Shown here one piece after another: positions 25,963 to 37,621 of a DNA stretch of 64,000 nucleotides. The stretch is from Sisyra terminalis (taxonomy: Eukaryota; Arthropoda; Insecta; Neuroptera; Sisyridae). The position numbers and the translations under genes are program-made. The stretch is taken from positions 48,918,001-48,982,000 of the forward strand of contig OY292278.1 of NCBI GenBank assembly GCA_958496175.1, in the 5' to 3' direction. Positions within the stretch are counted from its first letter, which is position 1. Every line of letters begins with the position of its first letter. The notes under the pieces were generated by a model that had not been told where the DNA came from, ran no database searches, and saw nothing but the letters and a program-made list of their open reading frames with translations.

Positions 25963-26226
25963 ATTAATTGACTTTTTCTGGTTATTTAAAATATTTCAAT
26001 AAAACAAACCTTAAAAGCTCCTTTTTTCATCAAAAATTGTAAATATTAAAGAATTTTCCAGCACAAAGCATTCTTAAAACGTAGGCAATTAACAACAATG
26101 GGAAAAATTAAAGTTTTTAATGTTACAACTAAAATATATTCATCAGATTGATGAAATTTTCTTTGAAATACAATATGCAAATATCGTGAAATCTATGGTC
26201 ATCAAACCACCTGTCAAAATTAAAGA

Positions 26227-26422
26227 AGGAAGTAAATAATCGATAAATTTGTTTTGTCCATACTTTCCATAATATTATTTAATTTTTAACAGGAAAGTGG
26301 ACTTAAAGGATGTAAATCCACAAACTTATAATTAATAAAAGACCAAAACGTCGCTGTATTAATTATTAGTTTATAAATTTACACCCTTTAAGTCCACTTT
26401 CCTGCTAAAAAAGAAGCAAATA
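26227..26422. mobile_element. Short foldback insertion, family 2, imperfect 12-bp duplication
   Basis: AGGAAGTAAATA (26227-26238) and AAGAAGCAAATA (26411-26422) match at 10 of 12 positions and flank 172 bp. Inverted arms GGAAAGTGGACTTAAAGGAT and the complement lie at about 26291 and 26384. The centre keeps GACCAAAACGTCGCTG, a decayed 3' half of a hammerhead-like core. The related longer copy is at 48995-49372. Confidence 0.6.
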
Positions 26423-26448
26423 TTTTTCCAATTATTTAGAAAGATATT

Positions 26449-26841
26449 TCTTAAAGCAGCGATCGGAAAACCGGGGTAAATTATCCCAAATGGGGTATTT
26501 TTTTTTTTTTTTTGTAATAGGGAAATATTTCTAATATTTCTATTAAAACGTAAACAGAAAAACGAAAAACAGAAAAAAATATTAAACACCAAAGACTGTA
26601 TTCAAATTGCTCTTTCATCAAAAAGTTCCAATTTTCCAGTAAATATATCAAATATGAAGCAATATCATTTTTCTAAAACTTATACGACAAACATGTAAAT
26701 GTAAATTAATTCAATAAATAATGATTATTTAAAATTTACATTTATTGTTTTCTTTTCAGAATGTGAGGGGGTGTAATATTGACTTACACAAAAATATTTT
26801 GGGGTAATGGTTAAAAAAGTTCCCCGACCGCTGTCTTAAAG
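26449..26841. mobile_element. hAT-type MITE with perfect 8-bp target duplication
   Basis: TCTTAAAG at 26449-26456 and 26834-26841 flanks a 377-bp element that begins CAGCGATCGG and ends CCGACCGCTG. An 8-bp duplication and CAGCG-type ends are hallmarks of the hAT superfamily. No transposase is encoded; the 73-codon minus frame over it is chance. Confidence 0.85.
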
Positions 26842-27265
26842 TGTAGGCCACGAACTCAATTGAAGTTTGTGGAAACTACATCTGAAAGAAGTCAAAAATT
26901 TAAACAGTTTGATATTCCTTTAACTTTATAACTCATTTAAGTGATTTCTAAGAAGCTTTCGTTAATTTTATTTTCTAAAATCACAGAATATTAGGCTAGA
27001 ATCCTACAAAAGTTTTGCAAACATTGTGAGATCTCCTTCAATGTTGATTTTCCTTCAATATCTAATAATTTAGAATCACAAATAAGCTACCAATTTCCAA
27101 TTTTCGTTTACCATTTTATAAATTCCAATCCAATTCTCATGCGGTACGTGATGCATCCAGAAGAAATTCGTACATATCTTCTGACTGATTCAAATTTCAA
27201 AATTCTTCTTATGACGTCATTTTTTTTTTCTAATGGGGCAACCTGTGTAATTTATAAACCTTGCT

Positions 27266-27650
27266 ATGAGGCAAGACCAATGTAAACAAGTCTTGGAAAC
27301 GAAGTTATTGCCTCAAACTATAGAGTGGTTTCCAGAAAGAAATTGTATCTTTATACAGGATGGAGTTGCTTGTTGTAAGGCCAAAAAAGTTATGAATTTT
27401 CTCAAAAATTCTAACATTAATATGTCTTCTTGGCTAGGAAATAGTCCTGATGCTAATCCCATAGAAATTTTGTGGGCCATTATGCAGAAAAAAATTAATA
27501 GAAATAAACTTTTACATCACGGATGGATCTGATTATCAAACTCATTAAGATTTGGCATCATAAAATATACTGAAATGAAAAAATAGTATAGAGCATGCCA
27601 GGATGAGAAAAATAAATTATAAACGACAAGGGTACCACACAAAATATTAG
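27266..27650 (+). pseudogene. Tc1-like transposase relic (C-terminal half)
   Basis: The 88-codon frame 27266-27532 encodes the end of a Tc1-family DDE transposase: FIQDG with the second catalytic Asp (residue 32), KKVMNFLK, W.GNSPDANPIE with the catalytic Glu (residue 67) and AIMQKKI. Asp and Glu are separated by 34 residues, as in DD34E Tc1 elements. After the stop at 27532 the family pattern continues in other frames (LIKIWHH, SMPG) and ends GYHTKY before TAG at 27648-27650. The N-terminal DNA-binding half and the first Asp are missing, so it is dead. Inverted repeats were not identified. Confidence 0.9.
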
Positions 27651-27777
27651 ATGAGTAAAATTATTGTAATTTTTTAATTTATAACATTTAAGGCTGGTAT
27701 TTTCACATCAAAATAGTATCATTTATCGTCTAGATAAAATTTTATCCGGAGAATAGTGAAAACATACATATTTTTAC

Positions 27778-28495
27778 TTAAGGGTGGATCACCGTCAGAA
27801 AAAAAAATTTTTGTGTTTTTTTTCCATAAATGTCTTCTTATAACATTCAAAAATAACGTGTTAAAAGGATTGGAATAGCTGACTAATGTATTTTCACTGA
27901 TAAAAATTGAATAAATTGATAATAACGTCAAAAAATATCTTAAAAAAATTATTTCTCGAAATAAACTTTTTAAAACTGGGAGACAAGATTTCTCAGAAAC
28001 TATCCGTCGGATTGACTTGAAACTGGAGAGTGTTATAGTTCAACACGTCTTCTTGGTACTGAACCTCTGAAATTGGCCAAACCTCCCCCCCTCAACGTGG
28101 GAGAGGGGGAAAGGTCCAAAAAAAAGGTTGTTTTTTTTAACTTTTTTTTCAAAGTCGCGCCATTTTGTGAATTTTAAACTTTCTTCGGATTTTCGAGATT
28201 CAATACCAAGAAGATGCATTACCAAAACCTACATTCTTTGAAAAATTATGATCTGACTTCCGGTTTTCGAGAAAACTTGTCTCCCGTTTGCTTCCTCATT
28301 TTTGAGGACCCTTTTTCAAAGCTCTGTAAAAGGGGGAGGAAGGGGGGGACATATCGGAGCAAATTAAAAAAAAATAGTTCAAAACTTCAACTTTTACATG
28401 CCGAAGACCGTTTTTTAATATCTCTAAAAAACAAAATTTCTCAGCAGTTTTCAAAAAGTCATTTTTTTTACGTTCTGACGGTGATCCACCCTTAA
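27778..28495. mobile_element. TTAA-flanked MITE with perfect 19-bp terminal inverted repeats
   Basis: GGGTGGATCACCGTCAGAA at 27782-27800 is exactly complementary to 28473-28491, and both ends are bordered by TTAA (27778-27781, 28492-28495). A TTAA target duplication is typical of piggyBac-type elements; a TA-type (Tc1/mariner) reading is also possible. The 710-bp body codes for nothing recognisable; frames at 28040-28225 and 28214-28495 are chance. Confidence 0.8.
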
Positions 28496-29801
28496 AGATT
28501 GTGATATATGTTGGAGGAATGTGTAGGAATTATTTGACAGATAAATTTTTATCTATTAAATCGCTATCTTACGGATATAGTTTGTCTATCCATGAGTAAA
28601 AGTAGCGGCCCTTAAAAACAAAAATGTGTTTTTTTTCCTCTTGAGTTTAATAATTTTCACATCTCTGCATTTAGTTCCCATACCTTTTTGTGCAAATTTC
28701 ACCATCATTTTAACAAAAAAATTTTTAGAACAATGCAATGGAAGTTTGGGTCTAATTTCTCATTTCAAAACCGCAGGGCACGCGTGCCCTTTCAAACCAT
28801 TTTTGTAGAAGCATTAGCGAGGAACAAAAAAAAAACACCAAATTTGCTGATGATACAAATTGATGCATTGTTACGGTTTCAAAAATTTAATTTCCCGCTT
28901 CCTGATTTCTTATCCCGTTTTTATGCCGTCTGTTTCTTTCAAGGAAATTGGCGGTAGGTATGCACATATATGTTATGTTTGCAGTGCAACAATAATGATA
29001 GGTGCAACGTTTATATTATTAAGTTTTCTGCTGTTCTTAGCGGCTAATATGCAAGGACAGACGGGAGAATAAAAGAATCGACCAAAAGTGGGCTTCTTTG
29101 TGGTTTTTGAAAAACGTACAAGGAAACACATCTGGTACATACGGACATAGGGAAAAATTGGTGTAGATAATAAGCCAGTAGGCAACGTATGTATGCAATG
29201 CATGTATGAATGGTGCAGAAAGGCGTCTTGCAATGCCTATGTGAAATTTTGAAATATTTGCCCAATGTGAAGCGAAATTTGAATATAATTGGCCTCAATC
29301 ACGAAATACAAACACTGAAATTTGCATTTAAAACAAATATTTGAAGAAAAAAAACCGGGAAATTTACAATCCTCAGGTGTGTTTCAGGTAGAATTATGCA
29401 TAGACTAAATAGGCGAAACTTTCAAAAGCTTTCATAAAGTGTTTGAAAAATGCAACCAATGTTGATCTGTAACAACAACGAATTTATTATACAACAGAAA
29501 TTTTTATAAAACCTCCAGCTTCATAAGAACTTCACCTTTATTGCATTTGCCTATGAAAATTGAGATCCATATATTTCAATGTAATTTTTCAACTCTCGAG
29601 TTTTATGATTTTCAACAATGACTTAAATTAACTGATACACAAGAATTCAAGTTGTCTGTATTGATATTTCTGCCTAGTTTGGTCATTTCTCAAGGAAGTA
29701 TTTTGTAGTTAAAACTTTATAGTTTATTTTATATAAGATACCTAAAAATTTGGAAAAAAAATTCATTTGATTGCCCTTTTTTGGGTGCTACAACCTTCAA
29801 A
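28496..29801. other. Intergenic stretch without recognised content
   Basis: Unique-looking sequence with a slightly GC-richer part (28920-29240). Overlapping frames of 60-90 codons on both strands are not recognised and lack coding signs. Confidence 0.4.
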
Positions 29802-32080
29802 TCCATACTAATATATAAAATTCTTACGTCTGTCTGTACATTTCGATTTTGAACCCAATTTTAGGATAAATATTTGTTTTAAGAGGCCCTTATTCAAAAT
29901 TTAATATTTTTAAAATTTTTGTCTGTCTGTCTGTCTGTGTGTCCCGACTTAACTAAAGAACGGATAAACCGAATTTAATGAAATTTGGTATTAAGATACA
30001 ACACAATTTCCCACATACTATAGGCTACTAAACATTCCAAAAAAATAATAAGGAAAGGTATTCCCTAGGGATGAAAACAAAAAAATACTTTAGACAGGCG
30101 AGTTATATATCATTGGAAAGGTAATTAAGAGTTAGAAAATAATCTGTAAAAATATTTTTAGTTGAACTTATGAAAAGCACAGTAAATTATATTTAAAGTC
30201 TAAAAACTTGTCTCTTTGAAATATAAACGTTTGTATATATGAAACTCATAGTTGATGTTAATAGCGTAATGGCTTACGTATCTGTCATTCTGATACTCTT
30301 AATTAAGAAGACGTGGGTTTGAATCTTATAGTAAACTTTTTTTACAAAATTGATGTAAATAAACACTTAGAGTGGCTCAATAAGGAAATGTTAACAAAAA
30401 GAAGTAATAGTATGATAGTAGTAGTAATAATAATAAAAGTTATAAAACTTAAAGTAAATACGTTTTAAAAACCGTGCATACATAAAATCCTGTATTTATA
30501 TATCCCCTCTAACTGATGAAATTTTAATATTCGATGTATCCCTTAGAAGAAGTAGACATTTGATAAGAATTTTTTTTTGAAAATTCCTACCCTAAAAGAG
30601 TTAAAGGGGTGACTAAGTTTGAATGAGAAAATGTAGAGTTGCTCAACAATCGAAATTTTGAATTTAATAAGTGTAATTAATAAATAAATAATTAATTAAT
30701 AATAATTATCTGTCATTGTTATATGATTTTACTAACAGAATTTTAAATAACGTCATTTCACTAAATTAGTGTGAAAGTTTATGTAGTAGGTACTTATACC
30801 AAACACCAAACAGGCGGTTTTTAATTTGTTTGTTTTTCAACAATCAAACTTTCTAAAATCTAATTTTTATGAACCATTTATCCAACTATCCAATCTATTC
30901 CAACAATTTTTTATGTACAACGTCAAAATGTGCGATATCGAATTGCTTTTTAGTCATGATAACCAAAATAAAGGACATAACTTTTTATTGTATTTTCCAA
31001 AATAAATACATATTTGTGTCGATGAAATTTGGAAAGTGTTTTTCTTATTCGATGCAGATATATAATAAGAAACGCATTTTTGAAAAATTCCTCCCCTAAA
31101 AGAGTGAAAAATGGTAGCAAAAATTGTACTGCATAACGTCTAATAAACAATCAAAATTTCAAATTTCATAGTCACAGTATCGTTATAAACGAAACGTAAT
31201 TACCCTTTATTATAAAACAAAGTTGGTGTAATATTAGAAACAAAAACTTTGGAGCTGCTTAAAAATTTAAACTCTGATAAATATATCTGAAAATGGTTAA
31301 GTTAAGTTTATAAGTGAGCATTAAGTTTTTTGGCTTTCACAAATTGTAAACCTGAAAATCCGAAATACGTATTCACAAATACATTAGTGAGCGAATATTG
31401 AGTAGCGAGAAATTCAGCGAACTAAAAGAAAATTATTTAGTTATATAGTTGAAATTCAGATATTTTAATTATAAGTCCATAGATACACAATGGCTATACT
31501 TGATTATGTAAGAACTGGGTTTCGTGCAATTGAACAAATTTTAATTTCGTGGTAGTTTTGTACATTGCAATAGTGTAAAGTTTTGAGAAAAAGGTTCATT
31601 TGGGAGTCGAGACAATGAAATGGGATTTCTACTAATATTCTAAATCTTGACCTTTAACTTCTGTTATTTTGACGCGAATGTTTTGATAACTTTTTACTGT
31701 TTTAAGTCATAATTAAGACCGAATTTATTGAACTTGACAATATTTTTGTAATGTATAGATACTGTTTGATTTATGGATTATTTGGTTCACGGTAGGTATA
31801 CCTACTGTAGGTATACGAAATTGAACATACTCTTTTTAGGTATTTATAAATATTTTTTGAAAATTAATTGATCATAACATACAAATATCTTATTCTAAGC
31901 AACAGTTTATTAAATGTGTCTTTTTAAAGTCGACAAAATAGTGTTTTCAGGTATGATTATGTTTTTCGTAAAAAAAATAAGAAAAATAAAAATTTTCATT
32001 TTCCCTAACAAATAGCAAATTTAAAAATAAAATATAATCTACACCTACGTTACGCAGACGAAATCGTGGGGATCAGCTAG
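29802..32080 (+). mobile_element. Long Helitron-like non-autonomous element
   Basis: Begins TCCATACTAATATATAAAAT with GTCTGTCTGTCTGTCTGT (29925-29942) and 'GAATTTAATGAAATTTGGTA', and ends CGCAGACGAAATCGTGGGGA then TCAGCTAG at 32080. This 5'/3' pair matches my recollection of common Helitron-like insect repeats (5' TC, 3' CTRR). Internally there are diverged repeats (CCTAAAAGAGT blocks near 30590 and 31095). No Rep/helicase coding region. Boundaries are inferred. Confidence 0.45.
30262..30326 (+). promoter_or_regulatory. tRNA-like pol III box pair (SINE-like)
   Basis: TAGCGTAATGG at 30262-30272 fits the A-box consensus TRGYNNANNGG fully. GGTTTGAATCT at 30316-30326 fits the B box GGTTCGANTCC at 9 of 11 positions. 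Spacing of 43 bases is tRNA-like. No intact tRNA cloverleaf is evident, so this is more likely a SINE-like or tRNA-derived segment within the repeat than a tRNA gene. Confidence 0.5.
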
Positions 32081-33194
32081 AACCACTATAATTCCATCGC
32101 TTTGTCAAAGCTGCGTAAAAGCTTCATGCAACCACCATAATTGCTTTAATAAAGCCCAATTTCCTTTCGTTTGATGAATTTCCGGTTATAGTACAAATAT
32201 TTATTTAAATTTCTACCACATAAAGTCGACAATTGGCAACTTTAACAATTACATCATCTTTCACACCCACCCACGCATTCATCTCACCATTTATTAATAA
32301 AAAAATAAAACACCGAAACCGTTTATCCTCATTTTCATTTTCGTTTTTTATTTCTTCTTTTTTTCCATCAAATATCGCTATATATTTATTTAACAAATAA
32401 TACATCTCCGCCTCCCGTTAGATTTCCAACACAATAACAAGACAAGAGACACAAAGAACGCATCCGTTGTGTCCTCCGTGTTGATGCGGCTCCTCTATAC
32501 GAAAAAAAAAAACTATTCTTTTTCTTTTTTATATTCTTCTTGTGCCCTATTATTAGTAAGTAGTATTATTCAATGTTTATTTACATTTTTAATATCGTTC
32601 AGCGTTTTATTTTTCTTCTTTCTTTCGTTCAGCCGATGATATTGGTTTGTTCAACACGTTTTCACGTTTTCTTCTTCATTCATGTCGAGAGATACATAAT
32701 ACAATAGTAAAACCAATCTTCTCGAGGTGGCAATGATTATAATCGTAAAACACATACATTTAAGCCAACCCTGGTCGTTAGCTTTTTGAAATATTGCCTA
32801 TTGTTTCTGATAGAATCTTAGATTTTTCTATTACGATTTTCCTCGTTTGTAGTTAAATTTAATTAGTGGAGTGACAGTCGTAAAAAAAATTAAACTATTG
32901 TATCATCCCTGGTCGTTAAACTCTTAAAATATGTGGCCATTGTTACGAAATAAAGTTTCAAGTTATTGGCAGGGCCGTTGTAACGTTCAATGGTGTCCCT
33001 AAATACAAATTTTGAGATTCTATTCCCGTAAAATTAAAGTTGGTAATATATTTTCCAAAATCAGACATTTTCTTGCTATGCAGATTTGAATCAAATGCCT
33101 TTACAGTTCAATAAAAATGATTTTTTTAAATCGATGGCCATAGCTTAAATGGGAGGGATTTAATTGCATTAAACTACGTCTAATTACTAAGAGC
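32081..33194. other. Intergenic stretch without recognised content
   Basis: Unique-looking sequence, mildly GC-richer at 32400-32760. No gene recognised; the 66-codon minus frame (32205-32405) is not believed. Confidence 0.4.
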
Positions 33195-33354
33195 TTATAC
33201 TTTACTTACTTTACTTAATTACTCACTTTACTTACTTTACTTACTTCTCTTAATTACTCACTTTACTTACTTTACTTACTTTACTTACTTTACTTACTTT
33301 ACTTACTTTACTTACTTTACTTACTTTACTTACTTTACTTACTTTACTTACTTC
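33195..33354. repeat. Minisatellite with 9-bp unit CTTACTTTA
   Basis: About 160 bp of CTTACTTTA repeats with a few variant units (TTAATTACTCA, CTTCTCTTAATTA) in the first half and nearly perfect units in the second half. Confidence 0.95.
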
Positions 33355-33539
33355 TGCGATAATTAAGTTCATCATTCTTGAATTTTACTTCGAATAAAAA
33401 GGGCCGAGATACAAAAAGAATTTAAAATTTCTTAGCAAACAGGTTGCTGCATTTGTGCCCCTTAAAAATGCTCATATTTTTAGTGCACAATTTTAAAGCC
33501 ACAAATGAAAACGGAAAAAAGTAAAAATTGAGGTAAATT

Positions 33540-34945
33540 TCTAGGATACTGATCACGAAAATTGGGACTATTTAATTCATTTGTGCACCTGGAAGTTTAA
33601 GATTCTTATCCCTGGAGTTTATAGGAATTTATTTGAAAATTCCTAATTACAAATATCAGATTCATGAGATTCCCTGACGTACCTGTAGATAGACGTAGAT
33701 ATAATCTTCTGGAGCTTTTTTTTCTAGCTTTTCACACAAGAAGTACGACAAATATACAGGGGAAGCTTTTAAATCTTTGATTACAAATAAATGATCCATG
33801 AAATTCTCTAATTGATCTCAGAAAAGGCATGAACTTCATCTTTGGACTATTTTTCTTTTATCAAATTTCGAACAGAAGGAGCTTTTCAAATTATAGGAAT
33901 ATATTAATCTATAGGGGCACAAAATGAGAACCCATCATTAAGAACTTGGCATACCCGTGAGACTAACTCATAGATCCTTTGGGGTTTGGTTGAATCCAAA
34001 TTAAGAACCACTATTTTAGAGTTTTAGTATCATACTCTTTTTCTTTCGTTTCCTGGATCATTTTCAAAATTTTTTTGGGACTATTTAATTCATTTGTGCT
34101 ACTGAAGGTTCAAGAATCTTATCCCCTGGAGTTTATAGTTTTTTTTTTTGGTAAAAGTTATATTTACTTTGTTAAAGGTTTTTAGGATCTCTAATTACAA
34201 ATATCAGATTCATGAGATTCCCTGATGTACCTGTAGATAGGCGTAGATATCATTTTCTGGAGCTTTTTTTTATATTTTTTCACACAAGAAGTACGAAAAA
34301 TATACAGGGGAAGCTTTTAAATCTTTGACTATAAATATATGGTTCATGAAATCCTCTAACTGACCTCAGAAAAGGCATGAACTTCATTTTTGAACTGTTT
34401 TTCTTTTTTCCAATTTCGAACAGGAGAACCTTTTCAAATTATAGGAATATATTTATTTATAGGTGCACAAAATGAGAACCCATCATTAAGAACTTTCCAA
34501 ACCCGTAAGACTGGCTCATAGATCCTTTAGAGTTTGATTGAATCCAAATTGAGAACCACTGCTTTAGAGTTTTAGTATCATACTCTTTTTCTTTCGTTTC
34601 CTGGATCATTTTCAAAAATTTTTGATAATTTTTTGGGACTATTTAATTCATTTGTGCACCTGGAGGTTCAAGAATCTTATCCCTGGAGTTTATAGGAATT
34701 TTTTTTGAAAGAAATTATATTTACTTTGTTAAAGATTTTTAGGATCTCTAATATCAAATATCAGATTCATGAGATTTCCTGACGTACCTGTAGGTAGGCG
34801 TAGATATCAATTTCTGGAGCTTTTTTTCTGGTTTTTAACACAAGAAATACGAAAAATATACAGGGGAAGCTTTTAAATCTTTGACTATAAATATATGGTT
34901 CATGAAATTCTCTAACTGACCTCAGAAAAGGCATGAATTTCATCT
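33540..34945. repeat. Diverged tandem triplication of ~535 bp
   Basis: GGGACTATTTAATTCATTTG starts at 33564, 34077 and 34635 (spacings 513 and 558). Each copy repeats in order TCCCTGGAGTTTATAG, CAGATTCATGAGAT, GACAAATATACAGGGGAAGC-type and AAAAGGCATGAA blocks; the third copy stops near 34945. Copies 1 and 2 end with AAGAACCACT or GAGAACCACTGC. Confidence 0.9.
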
Positions 34946-35140
34946 TTTCGACCCCTGGGGGTCCGCGGTCTCATTTGAAAAAGTTTGTTTCCTGTTTTTT
35001 AATTTAATGAAGGAATACTAAAGTATAATATTGTCTGAAAATTGCACCTTTTTTCACTCAGGGATCCTTGGCATTATGCTTGATTTCCTGGGGGTCCGCG
35101 ACTTGGGGGTCCGCGGAAGGTTAGGAACCGCTGCTCTAAA
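34946..35140. mobile_element. hAT-like element end
   Basis: Repeated GGGGGTCCGCG motifs and the end AGGAACCGCTGCTC, together with the GAACCACTGC ends in the preceding triplication, resemble hAT ends of the CAG(C/T)GGTTC type on the minus strand. No target duplication was found. The triplicated block may itself be non-autonomous hAT sequence. Confidence 0.4.
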
Positions 35141-36852
35141 AGATACAAAAAATACAGTTTAAGAGGACAAATTTTATTTTCTTTCATAATTTTTGAAGAT
35201 ATATGATTCTAATACAAGTTTGTAATAACGTTTTTGTTATTATTCAGGACAAACAAAAGTATAAACTCAAAAAGCTCCTTTTTTGACTACTGCATCGCTA
35301 TAATAGACTCCCGCAATCTAACGAGAGCTTTATTATTCCCTAGTAATCATTTAATTAAAGGTAAGTCAAAATATTAAACTAAGGACATTTCATTTATGTT
35401 AATCAAGGATACTTTTTACATCCAACAGTTAACTCTAGAAAATCATCTAAATATTAAATAAGTGCAATGAAAATTTCAAATGAGCCATAAGGCAAACCGT
35501 CCGTAAATACTTGACACTTAAATATTAAAATGATGAATGATCCATTTGCCAAAAATCCGCGCATGTCAACATAAATTATGATTTATTTTCCATGTTATCA
35601 CGCGAAAATTTCTGGCCAAAAAAATGATGGCTTACAACAACAAAAAAATGTTAATCTCTCGGTGGTCCCCACATACATGGCGAGGTAAAGCTTCAAGTTG
35701 CATTCTGCCGATATATTACGGTTCATGTGTGTGTGTAAATGAGGAGCACTTGGGGGCGCAAAGCGCCAAAAGCGCTTCGGACGAAAAAACGCACCTCTTA
35801 CGCTAATGGATGTGTCACAGACTGCAAATTTTGCGACATTGGCCATAGGGCACTGCCGAGATTCGTGAATGAAAAATATTATTTCGCAAATTCAAGTAGC
35901 CCGGTGCACTGCCATTCCACTTGTTGCACGCCACAATTCCGTCCGCAAAAACGGAAAATTTACATAATTTTGCAATTGTTATATGCGTAATTCATTCATA
36001 TTTATTCCGCAAAACAATTCGTCTGAATATTATCGCCACCGAAATTCAACACCAAGAAAAATGGCAAGGCTATAATTTTATAAATCTCAATAAGTGTTTT
36101 AATACAACTACTTAAATTTGACAAAAAAAAAAAAAAAAATATCCCCCATTCAATACAAATCAAACTCGAATAAATTTTCATAAATAATTCCACATTTAAA
36201 AAAGGTGATATTAACATTTCAACAAAGAGTTCCCCGTCTTTTAAGTTCAATTTTCTCAAATTATTATTATTTTTTTTTTTTTTTTGAAAATTGTTCAGAT
36301 TATCAACTCTAAGTATAGGTAGGTAGTTATTACATAAAACTGAAATTCTAGACTACACAAGAAATTACAAAAAACGCAACATGTATTTGTAGAGCAGTTC
36401 AATTTGACCTTTGACAAAAAAAAAAAAATGCTAAGCCTCCGGGGCCTTTGGCGAGGAGCTAAGGAGACAAAAATGCGTTTTGACTTTGAATGATGGGAAA
36501 ACTGGCGTTCGGATAATTTGTGAAATTATTTTTTCATCCAATGGCAGTAGGGTCGCGTGTTATTTACTCTCAACACCAAACAATAGAATTGTCTATTTTA
36601 TATGCCACTTTATTTTCAGCTGTCGAAGATCTAAATTACACTATTGTCATCTTTTCAATCAACATTTTCCTCTGTTTTATTGTAGTTTTTCAACAAGTAG
36701 CATTTCTCTTCGTAAGAGATTAAAGAAAAATTCAATAATTTATGATCTCAAACTGTTTTTGCTTCGTAAATTTCATGGTATTTGTCCAGAACATTTAATT
36801 GGACAGACCTTTGAAAGCTCAGTGCAAATCTTTTTATACCTTCATATTATAA
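35141..36852. other. Unique stretch with GC-richer island (35590-35960)
   Basis: The island 35590-35960 contains GGGGCGCAAAGCGCCAAAAG (a GGCGC-AAA-GCGCC hairpin) and is not repeated in the window. The 129-codon frame at 36480-36869 is unrecognised, cysteine- and aromatic-rich, and probably chance. Confidence 0.35.
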
Positions 36853-37590
36853 CTACGAGGACTCTTTGATAAGTACCCGTGTTTACCGATTGGCGCCACC
36901 ACTGCCACAAAATTTTTAGACCATTAAGTAGCACCATCCTTACAACCCTGAGTGTCAAAATTTCAGACATATTCATCGAGTAGTTTCGCTTTGAAAGCTT
37001 TTGAAAGTCATCTTTATCTTAAAACTTCATCTTTCCAACAATTTGCGATTACCCTACCTAAAAAAATGTTCATCTTTTAAGCAAAACCCGTTATCGAGCC
37101 ATTTTTGTAGATCTTCGTAAGATATAAAGTTCTGCTCAGCAAATACATCTCCCATTGAGACAAATAAGTAATAATCTAAGGAATAAATCTGGGTAGTAAC
37201 CCAACAATAATTCCGAACTGAATATCTCAGTTATATCCTTCACTCGTTTTACTCGGGCAGGGGAATTACTATGCAACAAGATCATTGGTTTGCCTATTTT
37301 GATATTTAGGAGGTTTTTCATGCTAAAGTTTTCTTCAAATCTACAATCGAAAGTTGTTATTGTGTTTGAATACCATTCTTGAATTCTTGTCCAACAATTC
37401 TAATAATTCACTGTCTTCAATTTCTTTTGGTAGTCTTCCATGTCCATCATTCTCCACGTCGATATTGCAATTTTAAATTTTTTGTAAGCACCTTCAAAAA
37501 CTGAGATTTTCTAAAAGCATAGCTATCGTAAGCTTCGATAAGCATTAGTTGCGATGCCGTAGCCGTTTTTTTTTTGTTTAAATAGTAATA
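36853..37590 (-). pseudogene. mariner transposase relic
   Basis: On the minus strand, pieces of a mariner transposase appear in order. Around 37570-37380: the N-terminal helix-turn-helix region, then DVENDGHGRLPKEIEDSELL and LLDKNSRMVF. Around 37290-37240: KPMILLHSN, where the usual second catalytic Asp of HDN is Ser. Then YYPDL, and further down SMGDVFAEQNFISYEDLQKW, LKDEHFF and RKLLER. A large middle part is deleted and frames shift, so it is dead. Near the 3' end the sequence TACTTATCAAAGAGTCCTCG (minus strand) resembles a mariner terminal repeat. Confidence 0.88.
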
Positions 37591-37621
37591 GAAAATCAAT
37601 TGTACTTTTTAGGCACAAAAC

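Noticed and set aside
26239..26410. Intact hammerhead in the short family 2 copy
   Set aside because: Only the 3' half remains and GAAA reads CAAA; the CTGANGA block is missing.
28973..29298. Minus-strand frames of 84-86 codons in the GC-richer part
   Set aside because: Mutually overlapping, in different phases, no motif.
30262..30326. Functional tRNA gene
   Set aside because: A and B boxes are present, but no complete acceptor, D and anticodon stems could be drawn.
36480..36869. 129-codon open frame
   Set aside because: Unrecognised, cysteine/phenylalanine/serine-rich composition typical of AT-rich chance frames, and it ends at the mariner relic's terminal region.
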